Shown here piece after piece: positions 34,684-47,600 of a DNA stretch of 64,000 bases. The translations under genes were made by a program, and so were the position numbers. Positions within the stretch are counted from its first letter, which is position 1. Each line of letters opens with the position of its first letter. This DNA comes from Pezicula radicicola (taxonomy: Eukaryota > Ascomycota > Leotiomycetes > Helotiales > Dermateaceae): contig PDUO01000035.1 in NCBI GenBank assembly GCA_003008705.1, positions 316,101-380,100 on the forward strand. The letters are read 5' to 3'. A model generated the notes under the pieces. The model was not told the origin of the DNA. It was given only the letters and a program-made list of their open reading frames with translations, and ran no database searches.

Positions 34684-36462
34684 TCTATCCTTGAAACTGT
34701 CTGAAGATTCAAGTTGCTTCGTACCTTCTGGTCCGCAAAATGTCCAGATAGGCTTGAGTTGAAGCGTTGGTTGTTTCGGGCGTTGAGGTACAGAGTATCG
34801 TGCGAGGCTATGATTCCCCGCGACACAACTGTCTCTTGCACTTCGATTTACTGCAAGAATTGAGTAAAGTACAACAAAATGTTCTCTTTTGGCAAAGGAG
34901 AAAGGCACACAACTTATAAGATTTCAGCGTGTCCCTTGTCCACACTGATAGTAACCCGGAAAATGTAAGATGATGTCGTTGTTGAAGGAAGATCGTGAGC
35001 TGTGTGCACTGCCTCGATCGATTCGATTCTACCCGGCCCGACTTACTGGCAACCACCACCTCTCACGAAAGTGTGGCTTTCGATGTGATTGAGGCTGCAT
35101 ACTGCAGTGACTTCGCTATTGTTACCCGCTTTCCAGTGGCATACTCCAGAGTGAGATCACGACGACACTGGCTGGGAGTTTTTGCACCTGTTGGTGAAAG
35201 GCCATTCGAAGTCGTGATGTGTCTGGCTCAGTATTTCATCTTGAAATGTGATGGGGGGAGCAGCTGCCGTACAGCCTAATGGCAGTGAGCGGCCAGCTAG
35301 AGAGGCCCTGGGGAATAGGGTAGAGCACTGTTGAGGAGCGCCGTAGAGTTCGCAGCAGCTAATGCAGTCAGCAATCAACGGCCCCCAACTTTGCGGATGG
35401 ATCAGGGACGAGGACGGCATAGAGTAGTACGAAGAACAGTCTCGTGGATTTGCGGGTAGATGCTTTCGATAATCGGGCACTGCTTTTCTTTCCCAAAATA
35501 ACGATGAACCGTCCATGAAATGCGCCTGACTTGAGGCATACTGAAGCTGGAGTCAGTTTGGAATTTTTGAATGTTGAAGTGAGGTGTGGTGGTGAGGTTT
35601 AGGACTTTAAAGAGCATACAGAGCGACCTCGGCACGGAGGGGTCAAGGGTCCACAAATGGTCTTCCCTGATGCCTGCTCACAGTTCTGCTAGCACACTCG
35701 CACCAAAGTTACTACAGTACTACCAGCGTCCAAATATGCAAATTGGACTGAACTAAACTGGTGCTGATGGAAACGAAGTGCGTGCCCCTACAGCTGTTAA
35801 GTCTGCCAGTACCTTGCTTTGTAAGACAATATTTCCTTAGCTCGCCCAGTTTTGAGTAAGTCACTTGATTTTGAGTAGCTCGCCTGAGTTGAGTTCCTCT
35901 CCTCTCTTGTATGACCCCAATCAAAAGGATCTCTTATAAATCAATTTGTACGATATCGAACTATTAATAAAGTTCGCCCCCAAGTTGAGGATAGCATTTC
36001 AGGGTCTTCAGTGAAGAACAAGAAATACAGTGCTTCTAAGCACTCTATTAACAGTGGAAACTCATCAGCGAGTAACCCTCTCCATTCACAAGGTTACCTC
36101 TTCTCCATTCTCTTTTACTTTTAAGAGAGGTCAGCTTAACTGCATTGCCACATCAATGGGTACCTATGCCCTATAGACCGGTATTCAACTCATAAATGAA
36201 AAGTTGAGAAGATGCTGAGGGACTTCAGACAGTTCGAAGGTTCTCAGCAACTATGTCTGACTAGTATTGATTCTAATCTGGCTTGAAAACTCCTTCCTTG
36301 CCTGTGTCTTCTCTAGAGAAAATGCCCTTTCACAACCCGGAATTACCCAAACAGAAATAAGTTCTGGAAATCGAACAAAGTGAATATGTAAGTTCCAAGT
36401 TCATCCCTCCTCCCTCCTTCAAAAAAACTCCCAAAGACTCCTGTCCCAGACAAGCATCAACA
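34684..36462. other. Intergenic with another copy of the TTACTCAA-type repeat
   Basis: At about 35850-35945 the words TTTTGAGTAAGTCACTTGATTTTGAG, CGCCTGAGTTGAG and ATCTCTTATAAATCAATTTGTACG match the dispersed repeat family seen at 4.9 and 20.4 kb. No accepted gene. Confidence 0.5.
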
Positions 36463-36789
36463 TCAGAGCCTCTCACCAGCAGCCCTCCATCCAACACCCT
36501 TTCTCTCCGAACCAGGTCCATACCAAGCATCGGCTTCACCACACCTCGGCCCATACAACGAGTTATTCGCACACTCAAGCCCACAGTAAGAAGGATGAGT
36601 GTCATATCTCCAGCGAACATTCCATCGGTTAGGAAGACATTGATCTGGCATTTGGAAGGGTAGGCCAGGCCGTGAGCGTTCTAATGGATCGTTGATGCGT
36701 TGGAGTTGGTCGTAGATTCGGTAGCAGTTTGATGCTGCGAGGAGAATCCTATGCCCGCAGGCTCGCTCCATGCTCCAGTAATTGCACAT
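36463..36789 (-). CDS. Small cysteine-rich fungal hypothetical protein
   Basis: Not recognised by name. The frame gives 108 residues starting MCNYWSMERACGHRILLAASN and ending WRAAGERL; it is open upstream to 36849. The C-x-Y...C-G-H opening resembles short fungal proteins that begin with a CxxY...CxH zinc-like knuckle. Further cysteines occur in DQCLPNRW, SYCGLECANN and PRCGEAD. Upstream on the minus strand a GTAAGT...ACATAG pair (about 36822-36881) could be a 5' UTR intron, which supports a transcribed unit. No signal peptide, so it is probably cytosolic or nuclear. Confidence 0.5.
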   Translation of the reverse strand: MCNYWSMERACGHRILLAASNCYRIYDQLQRINDPLERSRPGLPFQMPDQCLPNRWNVRWRYDTHPSYCGLECANNSLYGPRCGEADAWYGPGSERKGVGWRAAGERL

Positions 36790-36849
36790 CGTACCGGTGT
36801 CGAAATTGAGCAGTGGGCGATCTATGTATGGTGTGAGTGGAAAGCTCAA

Positions 36850-37690
36850 TCTTATAAACCATATGTCAACTAGAGACTTACTTGGTTATGGCTGTAAGTA
36901 AAGACCAATCTGGCCGTAGGTTTACAAAAATTGGAGTTTGAGTAGATGTATGAGTGGAAAACTTCACACTGCCATAGGTGATTTGGAAGAGAGTCTAGGA
37001 GGAGATTCAGGGATAGATATGGGTACAACCAAGCTTCTATCTCGCAGAGATATTGAGTGTCCTGCCAAAAGTCCAATGTAACACTTCCGTCTAAAGCTAC
37101 CAGAAGTCCAGAAATATGTGACGGCCACCACATATTACCATTGTATCCTGAATCTCCATTCAAACGGGTTTATGATGCTCACAAGTTTGTGTTGAGAACT
37201 GCAGAATTACTGTAAAACACCATGGTGGCATGTAGCCCCTTTCAATGCCTCTACCAAAATAGATAATCCAGCACAGATTGACAAGCTTCGAACAAGCCAC
37301 TTTGCTCTCAAGGTATCAAAATCCAGCACAATCATACAAATAACTATACTAGGGTAAATCAAACCAGTAGAATCGCCAACTCCTCACATACAATCGCAAA
37401 ACTTCCGCGACAACACTTGTGATTTGGACGAGCTTGAGAAGAAAATGACTCTACATTTGTTCTTTAGACATGTACATATTCGCAAGCGAAACAATGGTTT
37501 GAGCTGTTCACAAACGAATAGGAATTGTGTGACCTCGGACCAAGACGTTTGTAGGGAAACTCATTCGTACTCTGGCGAAGCGAGCCGTGTGTGAACATAT
37601 ATGGCAGACAGCTGGATTCAGTGTTGAAAGGGTATCTATTCTATGGAGCAATCATGTCCTAAACTAAACAAATCTAATTGTGCCAAATCA
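36850..37690. other. Intergenic, no gene seen
   Basis: Promoter side of the Cys-rich candidate and 3' flank of the alkaline phosphatase. Only short frames are present. Confidence 0.45.
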
Positions 37691-39605
37691 TCACGGTCCA
37701 TAATGCCAGGATATGGCTTCTATTTCCTCCTCGGTTGGTATCCTGCCTGTCCAACCGTCATGCTCTTCGGTCGTAATACCAAAAGTTTGCGATTTCTTGT
37801 TTAGTTCTTCGGTAATAGTTTCAACATCAACATCTAAGTACTCTCTCAAGAACTTTCCAATCTCAGTGTTCTCATGATTGCCCCGTAATTTATCTGATCC
37901 CGCAGAACCGTAGATGTTGACATCAACGGCGCTGTGTCCATGAGTAGACCAACCAATTTGAGCCCTACGACTGATCATGTCTGCGAAATAAACAGACGAT
38001 AGAAGCGGGCTATCAAGGATCAGGGCAATCTCCGCATCGGTAGCATCCGAAATACCGAGACCACCTTGGACAAGCTCTTTCCTGAGATATCGCTCAATCT
38101 GCTTCTCTCCTGGCGTTGAAATTTCGGATGATATATAAGAGATGAGACGTCGAGCAAGATGTTCTGCAGAATGCGAGGCATTGGCAAGAACTTTAGGTTT
38201 CCAGAGGTATTGGGGGTAGGATGGGGGAGGGTGGAGTTCTGAAAAAAATTAGGCTTATGAAACGGTTGATGAAGAACGGAGGGCAACTTACGTCTTGCAG
38301 TGGCTAAGCCGCCAGTTTCGTGATCACTCGTGCTAACAACTACTCCCTCAGTATTACTGTTCTCTAAGAACTCCACCACGGCTGCAAATGTCCTGTCATA
38401 CTCTAGAACTTCGTGGACTTGAGCAGCAGGATCGTTTGCATGTCCCTAAATAAGTTAGCGGAAGTCTAAGCAAGAATAATTATCTAATTGAAGTGTCCAG
38501 CTTACTGCATGATCAATCCGGCTACCTTCAATCATAAGGAAGAAGCCCTTTTCACTGTCTTGAGTTGCAGCTTCAAGGGCCTTCAATGCCGTCAACGCCA
38601 TATCATCTAGTGAGGGGTACACGTCCTCCATTTCGCGTCGATCGATCTTGAATGGAAAGTTAGTGGGCGCAAACAGACCCAACAGTGGAAGTTTCACTGC
38701 ACTTCCAAGCTTCAATGCATCAAAACCCTCCTTGTCATCTATGTAGTTCCATCCGTACTTCTCCTGTGCCAGCTTGGTCACATCGACATCGTCTGCACGA
38801 CAACTACCTTTTGTTGAATTGGATAAGAAATGGCAACGGCCACCTCCAAGCATAAGGTCTACGATGCGACCTAGGGGATGGTCCCCAACTTCCTGACGGG
38901 CAATAGAATCTTCCTCGATTCGCATGTTAACATGGGAAGCAAAGCATGCAGGAGTTGCGTCTGTGATATCTGTTGTAACAACTAGTCCAGTCATGTATCC
39001 TGCTTTCTTTGCAGCTTCAAGTACAGTACCACATGGAGTATGGTCTGGCAGCATAGATATAGCTCCATTGTAACTCTTCATACCGCAGGAAAATGCAGTG
39101 GCCCCTACAATCAAAAGCTTGGACTTAGTACTGTTTCTAGAAATGTCGGAGTAAACATACCAGCGGCAGAATCCGTCACAAGGCTGCTTGAAGAACGTGT
39201 ACGAGAGGATCCAATGAAGTGTTGGTCGAGGACGAGCACATCGTCAATTGTAAGTGTGTCTACGAACTGACGATAGCTCCGAGTCAGAGACAGGCTTGCA
39301 GGCCCCATTCCATCAGATACCATGAAAATAAGGTTCCTCTTTCCATTTGGTTTCGAACTCTTTCCGCCTTTAGGAGTTGTCGCCTGGTGCTGCGAATAGA
39401 CGGCAAGCACAATTACTGCCGCTGTAGCTAGAAGAGCCCAAGTGAATAAGCCAACCTCCCTCCAAAAGCCATAGCGATTCCGTCCTATATGTGACGCCTT
39501 GCTCTGATTCCCTAGTAAAGCATCGTCCTCAGCAGCAGCGCGCTCTTCAGAGTGAGAGGAGGAAGGTCGTCTGCCGTTCGCAAATAGTGGCTGTGTTGGA
39601 GCCAT
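37691..39605 (-). CDS. PHO8: Repressible vacuolar alkaline phosphatase (PHO8 family)
   Basis: A metal-dependent phosphomonoesterase, probably a type II vacuolar membrane protein. Four exons (minus strand) 39161-39605, 38506-39104, 38292-38445 and 37691-38238 encode 581 residues. A short cytosolic tail precedes a single anchor helix (FTWALLATAAVIVLAVY). NLIFMVSDGMGPAS is the first metal-binding motif, and LVTDSAAGATAFSCG carries the nucleophilic Ser. LMIEGSRIDHAGHAND, STSDHETGGL and WSTHGHSAVDV supply the other metal ligands. All three introns are 53-60 bases with GT...AG. The start MAPTQPLF was preferred over a Met nine residues earlier. Yeast PHO8 responds to phosphate starvation through Pho4; no such site was confirmed here. 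Confidence 0.95.
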
Positions 39606-40605
39606 TACAGGTAATTTACAAGTTCTAAACACAAAGTCAGTGTTTGAAGTTTGGAGGAATTCGAATGCTGAAAATACCAGGACTTGTTGGAGTTGTTGGA
39701 GTTGTTGGAGTTGCGTGTGACCTAACCTAAGACATTATTTACTCACCGTGGTTCACGATACGTAGATGCCTTCGGAGCAGTGGCGGTGGGACCAGCGATA
39801 AGCGGCATACGGGAACATTAAATTTATTTTCACCAAATTCTTGCAACATTGTGAATACAGTAAAGCATATTTTATTTTCCTATATCAAGTATCATATATA
39901 TGGGACTTCAACTGGCTGAGAATTCAAGACGAACCTTGTTAGCGGAACTAGAATAGAGCGTTAGCTTGCTCGATAGCTAGCAGACTATCCCCTGGTGCGT
40001 AAAATGTGACTTTCTGCAGGGATTCGACACCCCGAGAATTTTACCACTAAAATTTATATGTGTTTTACCGTGCACGTCCTATTGGTCCGTGCGCGTCACA
40101 CTTTACGCGCAAGGGGATAGTCCCTCACTATTAATCTCAGAAACCCAGGAAGCATCGAGTCAAAGAGAGGGTCGTTGACTAGAAGTATTAACTTGAAGAT
40201 ACTTACTACCCACCGAGGAAGGCTAAAGGCCATTAAAAGAGAGTTTCTTGACGTAAGGTAACGCAAGAGCCGAGCATGCTATTGAAAATAAGTCAGACCT
40301 TTGGAGACTATATGTGCGGTTTATGGCCACAATCAATTCTTCAGACTTGAGCCTTAAAAAGCATGAATGCTACTCCATAAGTGCACCTTTATGATTTGGT
40401 ACACAGAATTTCCCAGGTATAGGTAGTTGCAGGGCACACCGCAATACAACGCATATCATCGAATTCTCCAGCCATATCCCCTGATTAGAGGCAAGCAAGT
40501 CTCATTGATTCGTAGAAGACCCTTTTGATGTTTACAGCCATTCCTGTTGCATCATGCAAAGCCCACCCAGTTGAACACCAAAGCAACCACATCAATATCC
40601 CCACC
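39606..40605. other. Intergenic with a MITE-like element and a 9-base tandem repeat
   Basis: Contains three copies of GTTGGAGTT near 39684-39712 in the PHO8 promoter region and a 150-base inverted-repeat element at 39983-40132. No coding region was found. Confidence 0.6.
39983..40132. mobile_element. Small terminal-inverted-repeat element (MITE-like), 150 bases
   Basis: 28-base termini (39983-40010 and 40105-40132) are reverse complements at 25 of 28 positions and begin GACTATCCCCT. The interior is non-coding. No clear target-site duplication is visible. The near-perfect termini with mismatches fit an old non-autonomous DNA transposon. Confidence 0.65.
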
Positions 40606-41312
40606 CTAACGCTTCTTTTGCTGAGACTCCTTAAGGACCTTCTTCACAATCTTCTGCTCCTCAATCAAGAATGCTCGTACGATACGGTCCCGGACACAAT
40701 TGGCACATCTTGATCCTCCGTAGGCGCGCTGAACGGTCTTCTTTGGTCGGGAGATCTGGGAGTATTCGCGGGGTCGGAGGGCTGGGATCTGTGGGGAAAG
40801 AATATAGTCAGCACTTTGATTCATTCCACTGCTTTGGCTGACGATAATGTTGAGCACATATCAACCAGCTTCGCGGTATTCTGGGCTTTGCAAGAAGGCC
40901 ACAGGATCGAATAGCACCCAAGCCCAACGACGAGGGTTTTGCGCAATCCCATCCCGCCATACATCGTATTCAAGAAAAGCCCCATTCTGATGTCCGCATG
41001 CAACAGATTCCAAGTCCCGGGGCCGATTCCCATACGGAAAATATCGCGAAGCTGTTTCCATTCCCTACTCATATACCCAAATTATGAAATGCTTACTCCT
41101 GGCAATTTAATACCGCAATCTCCGCACTTGGGCGCAGTGCCGGCCTTCTTGATGTGAAGGTATCGAAGCTCGCCGCCTGGGGTCTTGACAACGCGGACCT
41201 TGTTGGATTTTGTGTTGTATCTGCTGATTATTAGCCCCAACTCTCCCAGCTCGCTCAAGTTCGTAAGGACTTACGGGTTGCGGCGTCTGTAGATCAATCT
41301 GTTGGAACCCAT
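40606..41312 (-). CDS. RPL34: 60S ribosomal protein eL34
   Basis: A component of the large ribosomal subunit. Exons (minus strand) 41275-41312, 41097-41220 and 40606-40788 encode 114 residues. The sequence starts [20 protein letters not shown] and continues [38 protein letters not shown], with the paired cysteines CGDC and [17 protein letters not shown], and ends in a basic tail [12 protein letters not shown]. The second intron is 308 bases, long for this window, as is common in fungal ribosomal protein genes; no snoRNA box pair was recognised in it. It diverges from PRP8 across a 289-base shared promoter. Confidence 0.96.
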
Positions 41313-41601
41313 TTTGGCGGATTTGTTGATTTTTGTCGTTGTCGTGGTCGGCGTTGAATAATTTTCAAATTTGGAGCAAAATCGCTGATAGTGCGTAGTG
41401 CTCGCTTCCCTTAGAACTGACCATTTCACTTTTGGGTTAGCGTATCACGTGAGCCAAGCTGCTTGAGAAATCGCGCTAAGAAGTTACTTCATCGAGAGTA
41501 TTAGGGTAAGAAATCTTCATCTCCTTCATCGCAACAGGAGCGAGAATCGAAAAATTCTCTCCTGTACGCGTTTGATGGCTTGCGCTTAACTTCGAATCAT
41601 C

Positions 41602-44600
41602 ATGTCCTCAATTCCTCCTCCCCCACCGCCGGGATGGAGCTCTTCGGCGCCTCCTTCTATCCCTCTGGGCGCGCCACCAGGTGCACCTCCTCCCCCAGGA
41701 TATCGACCTCCAGCAGACCCCCAGGTGGCCAAGTTTGCGCAAAAGAAGAAGGAATGGCTGAGATCGCAGAGGAATCGGTTCGGAGAGAAGAGAAAGGGTG
41801 GATTTGTTGAGACACAGAAGGCTGATATGCCTCCGGAGCATCTGCGAAAGATTGTTAAGGACATTGGGGACGTGTCGCAAAAGAAATTCAGTAGCGACAA
41901 GCGCAGTTATCTCGGTGCGCTGAAGTTTATGCCTCATGCTGTTATGAAATTATTGGAGAATATGCCTATGCCTTGGGAGTCGGCTAGGGAAGTCAAGGTC
42001 TTATATCACGTCAACGGATGTCTGACTTTGGTCAACGAGATCCCTCGAGTCATTGAGCCTGTTTTCCACGCCCAATGGGCCACAATGTGGGTTTGCATGA
42101 GGAGGGAAAAGAGCGATCGAAGACACTTCAAGCGCATGCGATTCCCACCATTTGACGACGAAGAACCTCCGCTGTCCTGGTCCGAGAATATTGAGGATGT
42201 GGAGCCCCTGGAACCTATACAAATGGAGTTGGATGAGACAGAAGATGCTGCAGTCATGGATTGGTTCTATGATAATCAGCCACTCCTCGACACACCACAT
42301 GTAAATGGGCCAAGTTATAAGGAGTGGAACCTTACACTGCCACAGATGGCCACTCTATATCGACTAAGTCATCAACTATTAAGCGATCTGGTTGACAAGA
42401 ATTACTTTCATATGTTCGAACTGAACAGCTTTCTTACTGCAAAGGCGCTCAACGTGGCAATTCCAGGTGGGCCAAGGTTTGAACCTTTGTACAAGGACGT
42501 AGACCCCAACGAAGAGGACTTTGGCGAGTTTAATGCCATCGACCGTATCATTTTCCGCGCACCCATCCGAACCGAATACCGTGTGGCCTTTCCCTTTCTT
42601 TACAACTCTCTCCCACGAAGTGTCAAGCTTTCATGGTACTCACATCCTCAGATAGTCTATGTTCGTGCGGAAGATCCAAGTTTACCTGCATTCTATTTCG
42701 ACCCCGTCATAAACCCTATTTCATCGAGGTCGGTTGCGCCGAAGAATCTCACCATTAGCCACGAGGACGAAATATTTGGGCCTGGGAATGACGAAGAGGA
42801 AGAAGAAGAAGCTTTCGAGTTCCCTGCCGATGCAGAACCCTTTTTAGCCGACGAAGAGTTGTACACCAGCGAGACGGCATCTGCCATTGCTCTCTGGTGG
42901 GCTCCATTTCCTTTCGATCGGAGGTCAGGTCGGATGGTTCGAGCACAGGATGTACCGCTCGTGAAGCAGTGGTATCTTGAACACTGTCCACAGGGCCAGC
43001 CAGTAAAGGTCCGAGTTTCTTACCAGAAGCTTTTGAAAACTTACGTCTTGAACGAACTTCACAAGAAGAAACCCAAGGCACAGAGCAAGCAAAGCCTGAT
43101 GAAGTCACTGAAACAAACAAAGTTCTTCCAACAGACTAGCATTGACTGGGTTGAAGCTGGTCTTCAAGTTTGCCGACAAGGATTCAACATGCTGAATCTT
43201 CTCATCCACAGGAAGAATCTTACTTATCTTCATCTTGATTATAATTTCAACCTTAAGCCAGTTAAGACATTAACGACAAAGGAACGAAAGAAGTCACGCT
43301 TTGGAAATGCTTTCCACTTGATGCGAGAAATCTTGCGATTAACTAAGCTGATCGTAGATGCTCAGGTTCAGTATCGACTCGGCAATATTGACGCCTTCCA
43401 ACTAGCAGATGGTATACTTTATGCCTTCAATCACGTTGGTCAACTGACCGGAATGTATCGATACAAATACAAACTTATGCACCAGATTAGATCTTGTAAA
43501 GACCTTAAGCATCTCATATACTATCGATTCAATTCAGGACCCGTTGGCAAAGGTCCAGGATGTGGGTTTTGGGCGCCGGCGTGGAGAGTCTGGCTTTTCT
43601 TTATGCGCGGTATCATTCCATTGCTCGAGCGATGGCTTGGAAATCTGTTGTCTCGTCAGTTCGAAGGACGGCATAGTAAGGGGGTTGCAAAGACTGTTAC
43701 AAAGCAGCGTGTGGAGTCCCACTTCGATCTCGAGCTCCGTGCATCGGTTATGGCCGACCTCATGGATATGATGCCAGAAGGCATCAAGCAGAACAAAGTT
43801 AACACTGTTTTGCAGCATTTGTCCGAGGCTTGGAGATGCTGGAAAAGTAACATACCTTGGAAGGTGCCTGGCCTCCCAGCTCCTATCGAGAATATTATTC
43901 TTCGCTATGTGAAGAGTAAAGCAGATTGGTGGATTTCGGTTGCTCACTACAACCGTGAGCGTATCCGGAGAGGTGCTACTGTTGATAAGACCGTGGCTAA
44001 GAAGAACTTGGGTCGATTGACCAGACTCTGGCTCAAGGCGGAACAGGAGAGACAACACAACTACATGAAGGATGGACCCTACACCTCTCCTGAGGAAGCG
44101 GTCGCTATCTACACCAGCACTGTACACTGGCTCGAATCTCGAAAGTTCTCTCCCATTCCATTCCCTAGTGTCTCCTATAAGCACGACACAAAGATTCTCA
44201 TCCTTGCTCTCGAACGATTACGAGAAGCTTATTCCGTTAAGGGCCGTCTTAACCAGAGTCAACGCGAGGAATTGGCATTAATTGAGCAGGCCTACGACAG
44301 TCCTGGAACTACATTAGAGAGAATCAAACGGTTCTTGCTTACCCAGAGAGCTTTCAAGGAGGTTGGTATAGATATGAACGACAATTACAGTACTATCAAT
44401 CCTGTCTATGACATTGAGCCTGTTGAGAAGATTAGCGATGCATACCTTGACCAGTATCTTTGGTACCAGGCAGACCAACGTCATCTGTTCCCAGCGTGGA
44501 TCAAACCCTCCGACTCCGAAGTGCCTCCTCTTCTCACGTACAAATGGGCCAATGGCATCAACAACTTAAATAAAGTTTGGGAGACTGCTGATGGAGAGTG

Positions 44601-47600
44601 CAATGTGATGATTGAGACACAATTATCCAAGGTGTACGAGAAGATGGACTTGACCCTTCTTAACCGATTGCTACGACTGATCATGGACCACAATCTTGCG
44701 GACTACATTACCTCTAAGAATAACGTCCAGCTAACCTACAAGGACATGAATCATGTTAACAGCTATGGTATGATTCGGGGTCTTCAATTTTCGGCTTTCG
44801 TTTTCCAGTACTACGGGCTCATCCTTGACCTGCTGCTTCTTGGTCTCGAGCGTGCAAGTGAGATTGCTGGGCCGCCTCAAAGCCCGAACGACTTTTTGCA
44901 ATTTAGGGACCTGAAGACCGAGACTAGACATCCAATCAGACTCTACACAAGATACATCGATCGTATCTGGGTATTCTTCAGATTTACTGCGGATGAGTCT
45001 CGGGACCTCATTCAACGATTCCTCACTGAACAGCCGGACCCTAATTTCGAAAATGTCATTGGCTACAGAAATAAGAAATGTTGGCCAAGAGACTCCCGAA
45101 TGCGTCTCATGAGACACGATGTAAACTTGGGTCGGGCTGTGTTCTGGGACCTCAAGAATCGTTTGCCAAGATCTGTCACAACGATTGAATGGGATGATAC
45201 ATTTTCAAGCGTCTACAGCAGAGATAACCCCAATTTGTTGTTCTCCATGTGCGGTTTCGAGGTTCGCATCCTGCCCAAGATTCGAAATCAGAATGATGAA
45301 TTTCCAGTCAAAGACAGTGTATGGTCTTTGGTCGACCAAACTACTAAGGAAAGAACAGCCCACGCATTTCTTCAGGTTACGGAAGAAGATATCGCAAAGT
45401 TCAACAATCGTATTCGACAAATCCTCATGTCCTCTGGATCAACAACTTTTACAAAGATTGCTAACAAATGGAACACGAGTCTTATTGCTCTCTTTACTTA
45501 CTACCGTGAGGCAGCTGTTTCGACTGTAAATCTTCTAGATACGATCGTCAAATGTGAAACTAAGATCCAAACTCGGGTCAAAATTGGTCTGAACTCGAAG
45601 ATGCCTTCTCGTTTCCCACCAGCTGTATTCTATACTCCGAAAGAGCTTGGTGGTCTCGGCATGATTTCAGGTTCCCACATTCTTATTCCGACAAGCGACA
45701 AACGATGGTCAAAGCAAACTGACGTTGGTGTCACTCACTATCGTGCTGGGATGACACATGACGAAGATACTCTCATTCCAAATATTTTCAGATACATTAT
45801 TCCGTGGGAGGCTGAGTTCATCGACTCTCAGCGAGTGTGGACAGAGTATTCACAAAAGCGACAAGAAGCGAACCAACAGAATCGAAGACTAACACTAGAG
45901 GATCTTGAAGACAGCTGGGATCGTGGTCTACCTCGTATCAATACTCTTTTCCAAAAGGACCGAAGCACTTTGAGTTTTGATAAGGGCTTCCGTGCGCGCA
46001 CGGAGTTCAAGACGTACCAACTCATGAAGAGCAATCCATTTTGGTGGACAAGTCAGCGACATGACGGAAAACTATGGAACCTGAATGCCTATCGAACAGA
46101 TGTTATCCAAGCACTTGGTGGTGTTGAGACAATTCTTGAACATACTTTGTTCAAAGCTACTGCTTTTCCGTCTTGGGAAGGTCTCTTCTGGGAGAAGGCG
46201 TCAGGGTTTGAAGAGTCGATGAAATTCAAGAAGTTGACAAATGCTCAAAGATCTGGTCTTAACCAGATTCCTAACCGTCGTTTTACTCTCTGGTGGTCAC
46301 CCACAATCAACAGAGCCAATGTGTACGTTGGTTTCCAAGTCCAATTAGATTTGACTGGTATCTTCTTGCACGGCAAGATCCCGACTTTGAAGATATCCCT
46401 TATCCAGATCTTCAGAGCTCATTTGTGGCAAAAGATTCACGAGTCTGTCGTTATGGATTTGTGCCAGGTCTTTGACCAGGAATTGGAGCAGCTAGGTATC
46501 GAGACTGTACAGAAAGAAACTATTCATCCCAGAAAGTCCTACAAGATGAACAGCTCTTGTGCGGACATCCTTCTCTTTGCCAGTCACAAATGGAATGTCA
46601 CCCGACCTTCGATTCTCTTTGACACTAAGGACGTAATTGAATCTACTACGACAAACAAATTCTGGGTCGATGTCCAGCTTCGCTATGGCGATTACGACTC
46701 CCACGATATTGAAAGATATGTGCGCGCCAAGTATCTCGACTACACAACCGACAGTATGAGCATTTATCCTTCTGCAACTGGTCTTATGATCGGTATTGAT
46801 CTTGCGTACAATCTCTATTCAGCCTATGGCCAATACTTCCCGGGTCTCAAGCAGTTGATTCAACAAGCTATGGCCAAGATCATGAAAGCAAACCCAGCCC
46901 TGTACGTTCTCCGAGAACGTATCCGCAAAGGTCTTCAGTTGTACGCTTCTGAGAGCAACCAGGAGTTCTTGAATTCTCAGAACTACTCCGAGCTCTTCAG
47001 CAACCAGATTCAATTGTTCATCGATGACACGAACGTTTACCGAGTGACCATCCACAAGACCTTCGAGGGTAACTTAACCACGAAGCCAATCAACGGTGCC
47101 ATTTTCATTTTCAATCCTCGTACGGGTCAGCTTTTCCTGAAAATTATTCACACTAGCGTATGGGCTGGACAGAAACGTCTTGGGCAATTGGCGAAATGGA
47201 AGACGGCCGAGGAAGTTGCGGCTCTAATCAGATCTCTGCCTGTGGAAGAACAACCAAAGCAGCTGATCGTGACGAGAAAGGGTCTTCTTGATCCTTTGGA
47301 GGTTCACTTGCTTGACTTTCCCAACATCTCGATTCGTGCCTCCGAGCTCCAGCTACCCTTCCAGGCTGCCATGAAAGTAGAGAAGTTGGGCGACATGATC
47401 CTTCGAGCCACCGAGCCTCAAATGGTGCTTTTCAACCTCTACGACGAGTGGCTGAAGACCATTTCATCGTACACCGCCTTCTCTCGTCTCATCTTAATCT
47501 TGCGTGCCCTTCATGTAAACCAAGACAAGACTAAATTATTATTGAGACCAGACAAGACTGTCATCACTCAAGAGCATCATATCTGGCCCACTCTCTCAGA

